A DNA stretch of 64,000 bases from Lactobacillus jensenii DSM 20557 (GCF_001436455.1 NZ_AYYU01000001.1:90355-154354); one strand, 5' to 3'. Shown: positions 31,211 through 40,484, numbered from the stretch's first letter. Program-made: numbers and translations. The notes: generated by a model not told the origin, from the letters alone.

Positions 31211-31921
31211 ATGACAGATGTTAAAAAAGAAAAGTTAAATAAAAAAACTAAGGCTAGCAAAAAGACTGTCTTTCTCCGAGTTTTAGCAGTTATTTTATTT
31301 ATTGTAGGGATTATTTTAGTTTTTAATGGTCCAATTCAAGAGTACTTTGTAAAACAAAATCAAACTTCAACTTTGCAAGGGCTAACCAAGAAAAAGGTGG
31401 CTGCTAACCAGAAGAAAAAAGGTATGTTTGATTACAGCAAAGTCCAAGATATTGATATTGCTAAAGTTACTCGATCACGTGTAAAGAATACATCAAATGC
31501 TATTGGCGCGATTGCCATTCCTAAGGTTAATTTGTATTTACCAATCTTGTTAGGATTGAGTGATGATTCATTGTCTACAGGTGCTGGAACGATGAGGGAA
31601 GATCAAGTGATGGGGCAAGGAAATTATCCTTTGGCCGGACACTATATGACAGCTAAAGGCGTTCTATTTTCACCAATTGAAGATACAAAAATAGGTCAAA
31701 AGGTATATTTGACTGATTTAAAGAAAGTCTATGTATATAGAATTTATATGAAAAGAGTTGTTGATCCGACAGCTGTTTGGCTAGTTAATAATACCAAGAA
31801 AAAGATTGTAACTTTAATTACCTGTGCAGACGGTGGTATAAATCGTTGGGCTGTGCGCGGAAAATTAATTCATACGAAAAAAGCAACAACAAAGAATTTG
31901 AGTGTATTTAAATTAAAATAA
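31211..31921 (+). CDS. srtA: class A sortase
   Basis: 236 residues from the ATG at 31211; an in-frame ATG at 31184 lies within lepA. A basic N-terminus is followed by one membrane helix (about 20-40). The transpeptidase core has the catalytic His in YPLAGHYM, Cys in TLITC and Arg in NRWAVRGKL. Class A sortases anchor LPXTG proteins to peptidoglycan. The single sortase between lepA and recJ is likely the housekeeping enzyme. No sorting-signal protein is encoded in this window. Confidence 0.93.
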   Translation: MTDVKKEKLNKKTKASKKTVFLRVLAVILFIVGIILVFNGPIQEYFVKQNQTSTLQGLTKKKVAANQKKKGMFDYSKVQDIDIAKVTRSRVKNTSNAIGAIAIPKVNLYLPILLGLSDDSLSTGAGTMREDQVMGQGNYPLAGHYMTAKGVLFSPIEDTKIGQKVYLTDLKKVYVYRIYMKRVVDPTAVWLVNNTKKKIVTLITCADGGINRWAVRGKLIHTKKATTKNLSVFKLK

Positions 31922-34182
31922 TGACTTGGAAAAAAAGAGAAGCTACTGAATTATCTGAAGAATTAAAAGAGAAATATCAACTTAGTCCACTTGCGGCTAA
32001 GTTATTTTCTTTGCGAGAGATTAATACAGATGAAAAATTAAATTATTGGCTTAATGGTACTGAAGAAGATTTAGCTGATCCATATTTAATGCATGGGATG
32101 CAGGAAGCTGTTGAGCGGATTAATAAGGCAATTGATAATTTTGAGAAGATTACAATTTATGGAGATTATGATGCAGATGGTATTACAGCTACAACTATCA
32201 TGTATGAAACATTGGCCATTTTAGGAGCTGATGTTCATTACTTTATTCCTGATCGATTTAAAGACGGCTATGGGCCAAATATGAAACGTTACCAGCAAAT
32301 AGTATCGGATGGTACTAAATTAATTATCACTGTTGATAATGGGGTAACAGGAATTGAAGAAGTAAAGTATGCTCAGGAAAATGGCTGCGATGTTATTGTG
32401 ACAGATCACCATAGCTTTCAAGAGCAAATGCCAGACGCTAAAGTAATTGTTCATTGTAATTATCCAAATCAAAAATATCCTTTTGATGATTATTGTGGAG
32501 CAGGAGTTGCTTATACAATCTGTCGTGCTTTAATGGATGATACTATGCCAGAACTGATTGAACTAGCGATGATTGGAACAATTGGTGATATGGTAAAAGT
32601 ATCAGGGGAAGGACATATTATAGTTAAGCGTGGCCTAGAACTGCTTAATCATACTCAACGGCCTGGTTTGCGTGCACTAATTAAAGAAGCTGGACTTGAA
32701 CTTGGAAATATTGATGAAACAGATATCGGTTTTCAAATTGCCCCAAGATTAAATGCAACTGGAAGGTTAGCAAATGCTAGCTTAGCAGTTGATTTGCTTT
32801 TGGCAGATGATTTGGAAGTAGCTCAGAAATTAGCTAAAAAAGTTGAACAATTAAATAATGATCGTAAAGAATTGACTCAAAAAGTATATGAGTCTGCTTT
32901 AGAGCAAATAAAAAAATTTGGATATAATAGCGAAAATACCCTAGTATTGTATGATACTAGTTGGCATGAAGGGGTATTAGGCTTAGTTGCGAATAAAATA
33001 GTCGAAAAAGTTCATAAACCAACTATCTTACTTACCCAAAATGATGAAGGCTTAGTTAAAGGTTCAGGTAGAAGTAATGCTGGCTTTAATTTGTTTAATG
33101 CCTTATTTAAGTTAAAGGATTCCCTATTTGAAAACTTTGGTGGGCATGATTTTGCTTGTGGTTTATCACTAAAAGAAGAAAATATTAATCCTTTAAGAAA
33201 GGCATTTGAAAATAGTTATCAAGCAAGTTCAAATACTGAAGTTGATTATTACGATTTAGATTTAGATGTAAATAATATTGATTTATCGATTTTAGATGAT
33301 ATGAAAAAAGTTGGACCTTTTGGAACAGATAATCCAGAACCGGTATATTGTGTCAAAGAGCCTGAAATTTCTTCACTTTTTGTAATCGGAAAAGATAAAA
33401 GTCATCTAAAATTCAATGTTGGAAATCTAAAAGTAATCGGATTTAATATGGCCTTTTTAACTCAGAATTTATTGCCCTATGTTACAGCGATTTATTTGAA
33501 TATTGGTAAAAACATGTGGCAAAAAAAGCTTTCTTTACAAGGTCAGCTAAAAGCAATTGATTTTGGTGTACCAAGTTTTTCTTTGGGAAAGACCAAGGCA
33601 ATTGATTTCCGAGATCAAAAACACATATTAGGTTTTGCTGATCGGTTTGTTTTATTTGATGAACATAATTTAAATAAAGCAGTTGGTCAATTAGGAATTG
33701 ATCAAGATAAAATCATTTTGGCCAAAAATTATAATGGCAGTGGTGAAATTGTAACTTTACTTGATGCACCACACAATCGTCAAGAATTAGATTACGCTTT
33801 AAAAAATGATTACCAACAATTATATTTGCGTTTTATGCTTGATCGATTGCCAATTAGGGTGATGCCAAGTAGAACACAGTTTGCTAATACCTTAAAATAT
33901 GTTTATTCACATCCTAATCTTAAACCAGAAGATTATCGCCTCGTAGCTCCATACCTTGGCCTTGATGGTGATAGCATTTACTTTATTTTGAGGGTGTTTT
34001 TAGAGCTAGAGTTTGTTAAAATGGATAAGGCAGAACTTGTTCCAAATAAGGCAGCTAATCATAAAAAATTAACAGATTCGCTTTATTTTTTAGGAACGCA
34101 ATCTCAGCTAAAATTTGTAACAAGTTTGAGAACCATGCCGTCTAGTCAATTGCTAGCGTATGTTAACCAGCATTTAAAATAA
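31921..34182 (+). CDS. recJ: single-stranded-DNA-specific exonuclease RecJ
   Basis: 753 residues. The DHH phosphoesterase core has [13 protein letters not shown] and VTDHHSF, the DHHA1 domain includes [11 protein letters not shown] and FGGHDFACG, and a Firmicute-specific C-terminal region of about 200 residues follows. RecJ resects 5' ends in RecF-type recombination and base-excision or mismatch repair. Its ATG overlaps the sortase stop by one base. apt follows by 17 bases. Confidence 0.95.
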   Translation: MTWKKREATELSEELKEKYQLSPLAAKLFSLREINTDEKLNYWLNGTEEDLADPYLMHGMQEAVERINKAIDNFEKITIYGDYDADGITATTIMYETLAILGADVHYFIPDRFKDGYGPNMKRYQQIVSDGTKLIITVDNGVTGIEEVKYAQENGCDVIVTDHHSFQEQMPDAKVIVHCNYPNQKYPFDDYCGAGVAYTICRALMDDTMPELIELAMIGTIGDMVKVSGEGHIIVKRGLELLNHTQRPGLRALIKEAGLELGNIDETDIGFQIAPRLNATGRLANASLAVDLLLADDLEVAQKLAKKVEQLNNDRKELTQKVYESALEQIKKFGYNSENTLVLYDTSWHEGVLGLVANKIVEKVHKPTILLTQNDEGLVKGSGRSNAGFNLFNALFKLKDSLFENFGGHDFACGLSLKEENINPLRKAFENSYQASSNTEVDYYDLDLDVNNIDLSILDDMKKVGPFGTDNPEPVYCVKEPEISSLFVIGKDKSHLKFNVGNLKVIGFNMAFLTQNLLPYVTAIYLNIGKNMWQKKLSLQGQLKAIDFGVPSFSLGKTKAIDFRDQKHILGFADRFVLFDEHNLNKAVGQLGIDQDKIILAKNYNGSGEIVTLLDAPHNRQELDYALKNDYQQLYLRFMLDRLPIRVMPSRTQFANTLKYVYSHPNLKPEDYRLVAPYLGLDGDSIYFILRVFLELEFVKMDKAELVPNKAANHKKLTDSLYFLGTQSQLKFVTSLRTMPSSQLLAYVNQHLK

Positions 34183-34199
34183 CGGAGGTCGTTATCAAC

Positions 34200-34727
34200 A
34201 TGACAGTTGATTTTAAGAAATATATTGCAAGCGTGCAGGATTTCCCTAATAAGGGAATTGTTTTTCGGGATATTACCCCAATCTTGTCTGATGGTGAAAT
34301 CTTCAGAGCTGCAACTCATGAATTAGCAGAATATGCTAAAAAGCGTGGTGCAGATGTAATTGTTGGGCCAGAAGCACGTGGGTTTATTGTGGGTTGTCCA
34401 GTTGCTACTGAATTAGGAGTAGGATTTGTTCCTGCAAGAAAACCTCATAAGTTGCCTCGTGAAGTTGAACGAGCATCATATGATTTGGAATATGGTTCAA
34501 ATAGTTTGGAAATGCATAAGGATGCTATTAAGCCAGGTCAAAAGGTTGTTATTTGTGATGACTTGATGGCGACAGCTGGAACATTACATGCTGCTATTGA
34601 ATTGATTGAACGTCTTGGTGGAGAAGTAGTAGGTGCAGCTTTTTATGTTGAATTACCTGATTTAAAGGGTAGAGAAAAGTTGCCAAATGTTGATATCTTT
34701 TCACTTGTTCAATACCATGGCGCTTAA
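34200..34727 (+). CDS. apt: adenine phosphoribosyltransferase
   Basis: 175 residues. The PRPP-binding motif [18 protein letters not shown] is at about residues 117-134, preceded by [10 protein letters not shown]. The enzyme salvages adenine to AMP. recJ-apt is a common lactobacillar pair. The site GGAGG lies well upstream of the ATG and a strong terminator follows. Confidence 0.97.
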   Translation: MTVDFKKYIASVQDFPNKGIVFRDITPILSDGEIFRAATHELAEYAKKRGADVIVGPEARGFIVGCPVATELGVGFVPARKPHKLPREVERASYDLEYGSNSLEMHKDAIKPGQKVVICDDLMATAGTLHAAIELIERLGGEVVGAAFYVELPDLKGREKLPNVDIFSLVQYHGA

Positions 34728-34737
34728 TTTTGGTTAT

Positions 34738-34771
34738 TAAAAAGCTCACTTCATTTGAAGTGAGCTTTTTT
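34738..34771. terminator. intrinsic terminator after apt
   Basis: AAAGCTCACTTC/GAAGTGAGCTTT, four-base loop and flanking A- and T-runs; can also serve the convergent P-type ATPase gene. Confidence 0.9.
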
Positions 34772-34790
34772 GTGTGCAAAGATTATGAGA

Positions 34791-37067
34791 TTATCTGTCT
34801 TTCATAACGGGTTGGTAAATTAGATCAATTATCACGGCACTTACTAGCGAAACTACAATAACTAAACCAAGGTTAACTAGCGAAATTTGTGTCATTGCAA
34901 TTCCTAACAGTGCTAATGCAAAGGTTAAAGCAACATCGATAATTTGAACAGTACCCACTAATCTAGATGGATATGATTGCCAAAAGTAGGTCTTAGTTCT
35001 AGTGATTAACACAATTAACATTGCACTTAATACACAATAAACATAAACCATTGTTCCAACTTGCCCCTGACTAAAGCCTAACTTATTATTCATGAACCAA
35101 ACAAATAAGCAGCCGATTATTGTCCAACCTGAAGCAAGGGACATTGAAACCTTTGCCATACGATCGATGTTCCAATTTTCAGGCTTATATGTAATATGAG
35201 TATTATCTGTACCAATCATCATAGTAACCATATTATTCATAATGGTGTAGATAACCATAGCATTTAAAGCCATTGGTAAATAACCAAAGAGTAGGTAGCC
35301 AAAGGTTAAAATCATAGTTAATTCAGCAGTTCTTGAAAGTTTAGTTAATGACCAAGTTGTCATTCTTTGGTAAACCCGATGGCCTGCATCTAAAATCTTA
35401 ACAATTGGCATTAAGCCATCATCTAGTAATACCATCTTCCCGCTTCGTTTAGCAACATCAGCAGCATTAGCAACGGCAATCCCAACTTCAGCTTGCTTTA
35501 AAGCAGGGGCATCATTAACACCGTCACCGGTCATACCAACAATATAGCCTTTTTCTTGGAAGAATTTAACCATTTTAAGTTTATCTTCTGGCAAAACATC
35601 AGCAATACCAGCAAGAGATTCTAAATCTGTTTGTTCATTAAAATCATGGATAGAAATTACGTTTCCAGTTAATGAAACTTGCTTTGCTACAGCAGCTGCA
35701 GTTCTTTGGTTATCACCAGTTAGCATAATTGGACGAATACCGCGCTTTTTCAGCTCTGCCAAAGCAGCTTTAGAATCATCTCTTACTTTATCTTGTAAAA
35801 TAAAGACTGCGGCTAACTTATCATCAACTAATAGTGCAACTGAACGACCAGCTGTAAAGTCAATATCTTTAATTTGGTTATTGGCTTGGGTATCAATTAA
35901 AGATAACTGCTTAAATGAACCAAGTTTCAGATTTTTACCATTTACTAAAGCTTCAGAATAACCAGTATTGGAAGTAAATGGGGTAAATTTATCAGGAGTT
36001 AATGAAGCCAGACCTTTTTTCTTTAAATAGTCAATAATTGCTTCATCAATAATTGAAGTATTACGCTTATCAGTAGCAGCTTCTGCAAGCTGTAGAACTT
36101 CAGAATCTGTTAATGAACTCAAGTTAGTTAGACTAGATACAGCTGTTTTATTTTCAGTAATTGTGCCAGTTTTATCCAGTAAAATCAGATTTAAATTAGC
36201 AGCATCTTGAATCCCAGTTAAATCTGATGTCAAAACGCCTTCTTTACTTAATCTTTTTGCTTCAAAGGAATTAGAGATTGCAAAAGTTGATGGCATAGCA
36301 ACTGGGATTGAAGCAATAAACATCATAGCAAGGAAAGGCAACATTTGAATTACTCCATCTAAGCCTTCACCTCTTGCAAAAGCTGCAATAATAATGATGA
36401 TTGTAAGACTTAAACTAAGCATACAAAGATAAAAAATAATCTTTGTTAATAATTGCTGTAAGTGTCCTGGAGCAGCGGATTGATTAATTAAATTGATAGT
36501 TTTACCTGAACGGGAATTAGACCCAGTTGCACTAACAACTGCTAAACCAGTTCCATCGACTACTGTTGTTCCGGCATATGCAGTGTCATTTATTTGCTTG
36601 TTAACAGGAGCTGATTCACCAGTTATAGAACTTTCATCACAGGTGATTTTGCCACTTTTTAAAATAACATCAGCAGCTAAAACATCTCCACGCTTTAAAT
36701 TGATTAAGTCACCAACAACTAATTGTTTTGAATTTAACTTAATCCATTTGCCATCACGTTCTACAGCGACAGTAGGAGTTAGTTCGTGAGAAATATCATT
36801 TAAAACGCGACGAGATTTTTTCTTTTGAGTTGCACCATTATATGCGGCAAATAAAAGCATTAATAAAACAAACCCTGCCTGAATCCCCTTACCTAAGATT
36901 AACTCAAGTAATAAGGCAGCCTCTAAAATCCAAGCTGATAAATTCCATAACTTGGATAAAAAAGCTTTCCAAAAGTTAAATTCTGGCTCTGGTACTTCGT
37001 TAGGACCGTCTTTTTCTAAACGTTTAGCTGCTTCAGTAGCAGTAAGACCATGCAATTGTGATTCCAT
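34791..37067 (-). CDS. P-type H+-ATPase, plasma-membrane proton-efflux type (P3A-like)
   Basis: 758 residues. N-terminal cation-ATPase domain (HGLTATEAAKRLEKDGPNEV), actuator motif TGES, phosphorylation site DKTGT, and hinge MTGDGVNDAPALKQAEVGIA, with about ten membrane helices. The length, the short N domain and the C-terminal layout match the plasma-membrane proton pump group (TIGR01647-like), not the Ca or heavy-metal groups: there is no CPC and no N-terminal metal-binding domain. It would export protons and help in acid tolerance. It is monocistronic with GGAGG before the ATG. Confidence 0.8.
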   Translation of the reverse strand: MESQLHGLTATEAAKRLEKDGPNEVPEPEFNFWKAFLSKLWNLSAWILEAALLLELILGKGIQAGFVLLMLLFAAYNGATQKKKSRRVLNDISHELTPTVAVERDGKWIKLNSKQLVVGDLINLKRGDVLAADVILKSGKITCDESSITGESAPVNKQINDTAYAGTTVVDGTGLAVVSATGSNSRSGKTINLINQSAAPGHLQQLLTKIIFYLCMLSLSLTIIIIIAAFARGEGLDGVIQMLPFLAMMFIASIPVAMPSTFAISNSFEAKRLSKEGVLTSDLTGIQDAANLNLILLDKTGTITENKTAVSSLTNLSSLTDSEVLQLAEAATDKRNTSIIDEAIIDYLKKKGLASLTPDKFTPFTSNTGYSEALVNGKNLKLGSFKQLSLIDTQANNQIKDIDFTAGRSVALLVDDKLAAVFILQDKVRDDSKAALAELKKRGIRPIMLTGDNQRTAAAVAKQVSLTGNVISIHDFNEQTDLESLAGIADVLPEDKLKMVKFFQEKGYIVGMTGDGVNDAPALKQAEVGIAVANAADVAKRSGKMVLLDDGLMPIVKILDAGHRVYQRMTTWSLTKLSRTAELTMILTFGYLLFGYLPMALNAMVIYTIMNNMVTMMIGTDNTHITYKPENWNIDRMAKVSMSLASGWTIIGCLFVWFMNNKLGFSQGQVGTMVYVYCVLSAMLIVLITRTKTYFWQSYPSRLVGTVQIIDVALTFALALLGIAMTQISLVNLGLVIVVSLVSAVIIDLIYQPVMKDR

Positions 37068-37129
37068 ACATTTCCTCCATATCTACAATAGCGTCATAAA
37101 ATAGTTTATCAAAAATTTGATTTAATAAA

Positions 37130-37639
37130 TTATTTCATTACCGAAAAATAAGAATTTAAGTAGATTTCGTGAACTGCAGCCAAAATAATATTTCGCAAAA
37201 TTTCTTTTTCAGGAGTTTGGGTTGTTCCAATATTATCTAGTTGCTTCTTTAGTTTATAAACATATTCCAAACAGTTAATGCTTTCTTCTCTTAGGTATTG
37301 GTAGGCAATATCAATACTGTAACTTTCATCTTGCATCTTTATAGCAACTTTTAGATTATCAAGAGAAAGAACAGGTTTAGCAAATGCAATAAAAATTAAG
37401 CGTGCAATTTGTTGGCGACTGTAACGCTTTTTGATTGGCTTTTCAATAATCCCTTTTTTTACGTAATTACTAATCATTGAATTAGTTAAATATAAACTAG
37501 AAAAAGGGGATAAACTCTGATTGATAAATTGACAGGTCTGTTCAAGATAAAGTCCAATATCTGGAATCTCACTAAAGGCAGGGAGTGAAAAGTTGTCAAC
37601 ATCACTTTGAATTTGATTTAAGATTGATAAATTTTCCAT
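37130..37639 (-). CDS. DUF1836 family protein, putative DNA-binding regulator
   Basis: 169 residues from the ATG at 37639, which has AAAGGAG upstream; the open frame extends further but into the divergent degV promoter. The central segment, with NSMISNYVKKGII and KKRYSRQQIARLI, is the family signature and resembles a MerR-type winged helix. No function is established. It is divergent from degV, and the shared intergenic region carries an inverted repeat, so local regulation is plausible. Confidence 0.75.
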   Translation of the reverse strand: MENLSILNQIQSDVDNFSLPAFSEIPDIGLYLEQTCQFINQSLSPFSSLYLTNSMISNYVKKGIIEKPIKKRYSRQQIARLIFIAFAKPVLSLDNLKVAIKMQDESYSIDIAYQYLREESINCLEYVYKLKKQLDNIGTTQTPEKEILRNIILAAVHEIYLNSYFSVMK

Positions 37640-37654
37640 AATAACTCCTTTGAC

Positions 37655-37684
37655 TTGACTTTTATATTTAATAGACATTATTAT
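37655..37684 (+). promoter_or_regulatory. degV promoter
   Basis: TTGACT (37655-37660), 18-base spacer, TATTAT (37679-37684): five of six matches in both hexamers. The start would fall near 37691. Confidence 0.65.
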
Positions 37685-37689
37685 AGCAC

Positions 37690-37712
37690 TATCGGTTATT
37701 AAAAAACCGATA
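37690..37712. promoter_or_regulatory. inverted repeat in the divergent DUF1836-degV region
   Basis: TATCGGTT and AACCGATA (perfect 8-base arms, 7-base loop) sit exactly at the predicted degV transcription start. Operator position is suggestive; a 5' UTR hairpin is the alternative. Confidence 0.55.
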
Positions 37713-37754
37713 AAGGGATTTTTATTAACGAAAGTAAACAAAAAAGAGAAAACT

Positions 37755-38585
37755 ATGGAAGAAATTAAACTTATAGTTGATTCAAGTTGCAACTTGAAAT
37801 CAGATTCAGAAAGAAATTTAACAGTTGTACCATTAACAATTAATTTGGGAAACCAAACATTTTTGGATAATGATCAAATGGATTATGATGTATTTTTGAA
37901 TAAAATTTATGAAAATAAAGAAAAATCAGGAACTTCATGTCCTAATTTACAGGAATGGCTTGATGCGTTAGCAGGCTGCAAAAAAGCTGTTATTTTAACA
38001 GTTACTAGCGGTTTAAGTGGAACATATTCTTCAGCTAAACAAGCAGCACAAATATATCAAGAGGAAAATCCAGGTAGCGAAATTTTAGTACTTGATTCTA
38101 AATCAGCTGGACCAGAACTTAAATTATTAGTAGATAAACTAGTGGAATTGCTTCAGAAGGATAGTTTTAGCTCAATAAGCGAAAGTTTCCAAACTTATCA
38201 AGAAAATACTCATTTATTGTTTAGTTTAGAATCACTTCATAACTTGGCAGTAAATGGTCGCATTAGTTCAGCAACTGCTAAAATTGCTGGTATATTGCAC
38301 ATTAGAATGATTGGTGAAGCAAGTAAAGAAGGAAAATTAGAACCTTTAGGAAAAGCAAGAGGCAGTAAAAAAACGGTTTTGGAACTTTTTAAAAACATGG
38401 AAAAACAAAATTATTCAGGTGGCAAGGTCTATATTGATCATGTTGATAATCAAAAAGATGCTGAGAGTCTGAAGGAAAAAATTATAGAAAAGTTCCCTGA
38501 TGCAAAAATAGAGATTGGTATTTGTCATGGACTTTGTAGCTTTTATGCAGAAAAGGGCGGTTTAATGGTTGGCTTTGAAAATTAG
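37755..38585 (+). CDS. DegV family fatty-acid-binding protein
   Basis: 276 residues. The N-terminal IKLIVDSSCNL, then SGTSCPNLQEW and the lipid-head contact region LTVTSGLSGTYSSAKQA are DegV signatures. Family members bind a fatty acid and present it to fatty-acid kinase (FakB role) for phosphorylation and incorporation into phospholipid; which acid is bound here is not predictable. Translation starts 43 bases after the intergenic inverted repeat. Confidence 0.88.
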   Translation: MEEIKLIVDSSCNLKSDSERNLTVVPLTINLGNQTFLDNDQMDYDVFLNKIYENKEKSGTSCPNLQEWLDALAGCKKAVILTVTSGLSGTYSSAKQAAQIYQEENPGSEILVLDSKSAGPELKLLVDKLVELLQKDSFSSISESFQTYQENTHLLFSLESLHNLAVNGRISSATAKIAGILHIRMIGEASKEGKLEPLGKARGSKKTVLELFKNMEKQNYSGGKVYIDHVDNQKDAESLKEKIIEKFPDAKIEIGICHGLCSFYAEKGGLMVGFEN

Positions 38586-38596
38586 GCCACTTTTTT
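38570..38596 (+). terminator. probable degV terminator
   Basis: TGGCTT/AGGCCA (one G-U pair) spanning the stop codon, followed by TTTTTT. Confidence 0.5.
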
Positions 38597-38687
38597 ATTG
38601 ATTAATAAAATAACTAAATAAATAACATCTCATCATAAAACTATATCTATCAGAATAAAGGATAGGTAAATTATATTGATATTTTAC

Positions 38688-38716
38688 TTGTTTAAAAGAA
38701 GAAAACTTGTTAAAAT
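38688..38716 (+). promoter_or_regulatory. promoter of a structured non-coding region
   Basis: TTGTTT (38688-38693), 17-base spacer, TAAAAT (38711-38716) with TGT just before it, giving an extended -10. No open frame begins downstream. Confidence 0.55.
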
Positions 38717-38722
38717 ATACTA

Positions 38723-39016
38723 CAGTTTCAAGGAATTAAAGCTTTTTGGCTTGAAGAGTGAAACAAAATTATTCTAGTTAGTTAAATAACAGTTTTTAAA
38801 CGATGAGGTAAAAACTGGATTAATAGTCAAAACATTCATCATTAATCTTATTCATTGATGGAAAGGACTCCCACAACTCCAATTAGAAGCAATTATTCTA
38901 CCCACACTAGCTCCCCCCCTAATATGCTAGTATTTATTCGAAACATTTCTAATTTGTAGTTAGACTGTCTCCCACTAATTTAGTCTAGCTACAATCTTTC
39001 CAAAAGATGATTTTTT
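38723..39016 (+). ncRNA. candidate structured non-coding RNA with C-rich loops
   Basis: This 500-base gap holds no credible coding frame but a promoter and a chain of good hairpins. GTTTCA/TGAAAC encloses AAGC/GGCTT (38724-38764); CAGTTTTT/AAAAACTG (38790-38817); GATTAAT/ATTAATC (38818-38847); ACTAGC/GCTAGT with a TCCCCCCC loop (38906-38931); a 12-pair stem TTGTAGTTAGACT/AGTCTAGCTACAA with a CTCCCAC loop (38954-38994); and a weak terminator ATCTTT/AAAGAT plus TTTTTT ending near 39016. The C-rich loops are complementary to GGAGG sites. It is not tmRNA, RNase P RNA or SRP RNA by inspection. A longer form could run to the terminator at 39052-39082. Confidence 0.5.
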
Positions 39017-39051
39017 ACTATAAGGTACAAACTGCTAGATAAAAACCTAAG

Positions 39052-39082
39052 AAAAAGCTCCGTTATACAACGGAGCTTTTTT
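39052..39082. terminator. strong bidirectional terminator
   Basis: AAAAAGCTCCGTT/AACGGAGCTTTTT with a four-base loop, serving the PAP2 gene on the minus strand and any transcript from the non-coding region on the plus strand. Confidence 0.9.
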
Positions 39083-39084
39083 GT

Positions 39085-39654
39085 CTAAGCAAGAAAGGGA
39101 ATTGTTAATAAAAAACAAAAAACAGAGAGAGCAGTAGCTCCCACAATATCAGATGGATAATGTGCTTTTAAGACAATTCTTGAAAAAACAACTAAAAACC
39201 AAAGAGCTAGTAAGCCTAGAAATAAAGTAATACCAAACAGTCCACCATAAATTTGCCAAATGATTAAGCTTAAACTAGTGATACTTAAAACGTGACCGCT
39301 CGGAAATGAATAAGATTGCCGATTATTTTCACTTGGCCTTTCTCTCTTAATACTGTGCTTCAAAATAATACCGATAATGTCGGTAAAAGCTAAGGTAACT
39401 AAAACCCAAATTGCTTTTTTTATTTCACCATTAAGAATTAAGATTAGAGCTAGTAAACAATCCCAAAAAGCGATTAGCTTAGGTTCGTTTAAGAACTCAA
39501 TTATTGACCAAAAGTGGCCATGAACTGGTTGAATTAAACGCTTATGCCAACTGCTATCAAGATGGCGAAATTTTCTTGAATTTTCAAGTTTATAAATCAA
39601 AGTAAATAAAATCGTTGCACTTATTACAAGGGCAATTAGCCAGGATAAATTCAC
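39085..39654 (-). CDS. PAP2 superfamily membrane phosphatase
   Basis: 189 residues from a GTG with GCGAGGT upstream; an ATG at 39711 has no ribosome binding site. The three PAP2 motifs are present: KHSIKRERPS (K-X6-RP), YSFPSGH and FSRIVLKAHYPSDIVG. About five membrane helices surround them. Members hydrolyse phosphatidate, phosphatidylglycerophosphate or undecaprenyl diphosphate; the substrate is not clear from sequence. The gene is monocistronic. Confidence 0.85.
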   Translation of the reverse strand: MNLSWLIALVISATILFTLIYKLENSRKFRHLDSSWHKRLIQPVHGHFWSIIEFLNEPKLIAFWDCLLALILILNGEIKKAIWVLVTLAFTDIIGIILKHSIKRERPSENNRQSYSFPSGHVLSITSLSLIIWQIYGGLFGITLFLGLLALWFLVVFSRIVLKAHYPSDIVGATALSVFCFLLTIPFLA

Positions 39655-39727
39655 GATAACTACCTCGCATTCATTCCTAGTTATTTTAACAGAAATTAGA
39701 AAAGGAGGCATATTTTTTTCAAAAGTT

Positions 39728-39757
39728 TTAGACTTAAAAGTTATTTTTCGCTATAAT
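39728..39757 (+). promoter_or_regulatory. tRNA-Ser promoter
   Basis: A perfect TATAAT (39752-39757) lies 13 bases before the tRNA; TTAGAC at 39728-39733 is a weak -35 with an 18-base spacer. Confidence 0.6.
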
Positions 39758-39770
39758 GGAATCTAGTCAT

Positions 39771-39857
39771 GGAGTGTTGGCAGAGTGGTAATGCACCGGA
39801 CTCGAAATCCGGCGAACCGATTTTTTCGGCGCGCAGGTTCAAATCCTGTACACTCCT
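39771..39857 (+). tRNA. tRNA-Ser(CGA)
   Basis: Acceptor GGAGTGT (39771-39777) pairs with ACACTCC (39850-39856). The anticodon stem CCGGA/TCCGG has the loop CTCGAAA with anticodon CGA at 39803-39805. The long variable arm (CCGATTTTTTCGG) marks a class II tRNA, and the T-arm contains GGTTCAAATCC. CCA is not encoded. A serine tRNA reading UCG. Confidence 0.95.
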
Positions 39858-39872
39858 TTGTATGTATACTAT

Positions 39873-39905
39873 AAGCGCAACAGATATTGATGTTACGCTT
39901 TTTTT
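39873..39905 (+). terminator. terminator after tRNA-Ser
   Basis: AAGCG/CGCTT extended by AAC/GTT across one mismatch, then seven T residues. Confidence 0.75.
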
Positions 39906-40188
39906 CTGTAAATTTTATGTAAGAAAAATATTATGGTCCATAATAAGTATTGCTATTAAAAATTAGTAAATCTGAAAATATTAGTAGAACAAATGGTATT
40001 AAGATCGGTTTCCAGCATCTTTAATTATAAAATATATGAGAATTAACTAATGTTATTGATATATTTTGGAATTTAATCTCTAATTTTTGTGGATTAATAA
40101 GTTAAAGAAAAGGATTTTAAGCTTTGAGATAGAATTACTAACTCAATAAAAAATAGATTAGTGTTTAAAACTAGGCTATTTTTTGTTC
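39906..40188. other. AT-rich gap without a gene
   Basis: No supportable coding frame. The only clear structure is AAAAAATAG/CTATTTTTT (40148-40184), a terminator-shaped hairpin that directly follows, on the minus strand, the gene remnant at 40189-40332. Confidence 0.5.
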
Positions 40189-40332
40189 TTAATTTCGTTC
40201 TGATAAAAGTGGGGTTGATTCCAAAACTACTTTTATTTTAGACATATCTTCAGGACTAATATTTCTGTTAATAGATGTAGCTATAATAAAGCGGGAGATT
40301 GGATTGATTTCATGATTGGCTAAAACGATATT
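40189..40332 (-). pseudogene. 3' remnant of an unrecognised gene
   Basis: A 47-codon open stretch with no start codon at its 5' end, preceded by an in-frame TGA, with protein-like composition (segments such as NPISRFIIATSINRNISPED and VVLESTPLL) and a terminator-type hairpin right after its stop. These suggest the end of a decayed gene. I do not recognise the family. Confidence 0.4.
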
Positions 40333-40365
40333 TCATCATAAAATATTACTGAAGAAGTAAAAAAT

Positions 40366-40387
40366 AGGCACCAATGCCATGGTGCCT
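40366..40387 (-). terminator. terminator of the toxin-like transcript (minus strand)
   Basis: AGGCACCA/TGGTGCCT, perfect 8-base arms with a six-base loop, followed on the minus strand by TATTTTTT. Confidence 0.6.
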
Positions 40388-40389
40388 CT

Positions 40390-40484
40390 TGGAGCTTAAG
40401 CATCCGCTTCCGATTATTTTTTAATAATTATTTTTATTATAACCGTCAGTTTCAACTTGCTACAGTTAAGACGGTTATTTTTTC
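40390..40484. repeat. repeat copy 1: 3' part of the Hol_Tox-like module with antisense-type terminator
   Basis: GGAGCTTAAGC[A]TCCGCTTCCG[A]TTAT, an AT-rich spacer and the stem ATAACCGTC/GACGGTTAT (40439-40478) with a plus-strand T-run. The same arrangement recurs at 61010-61105 with scattered substitutions. The plus-strand stem could end an antitoxin RNA that overlaps the toxin 3' end. Confidence 0.65.

Noticed and set aside
37640..37792. N-terminal extension of the DUF1836 protein
   Set aside because: It crosses the degV promoter and start region; the ATG at 37639 is preceded by AAAGGAG.
38586..39084. tmRNA, RNase P RNA, SRP RNA or 6S RNA in the gap
   Set aside because: No tRNA-like ends, no tag frame, no RNase P core motifs and no SRP apical loop; 6S is not excluded by computation but the layout of many hairpins differs.
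39769..39966. 65-codon open frame on the plus strand
   Set aside because: It runs through tRNA-Ser and its terminator; no ribosome binding site and no protein-like composition.
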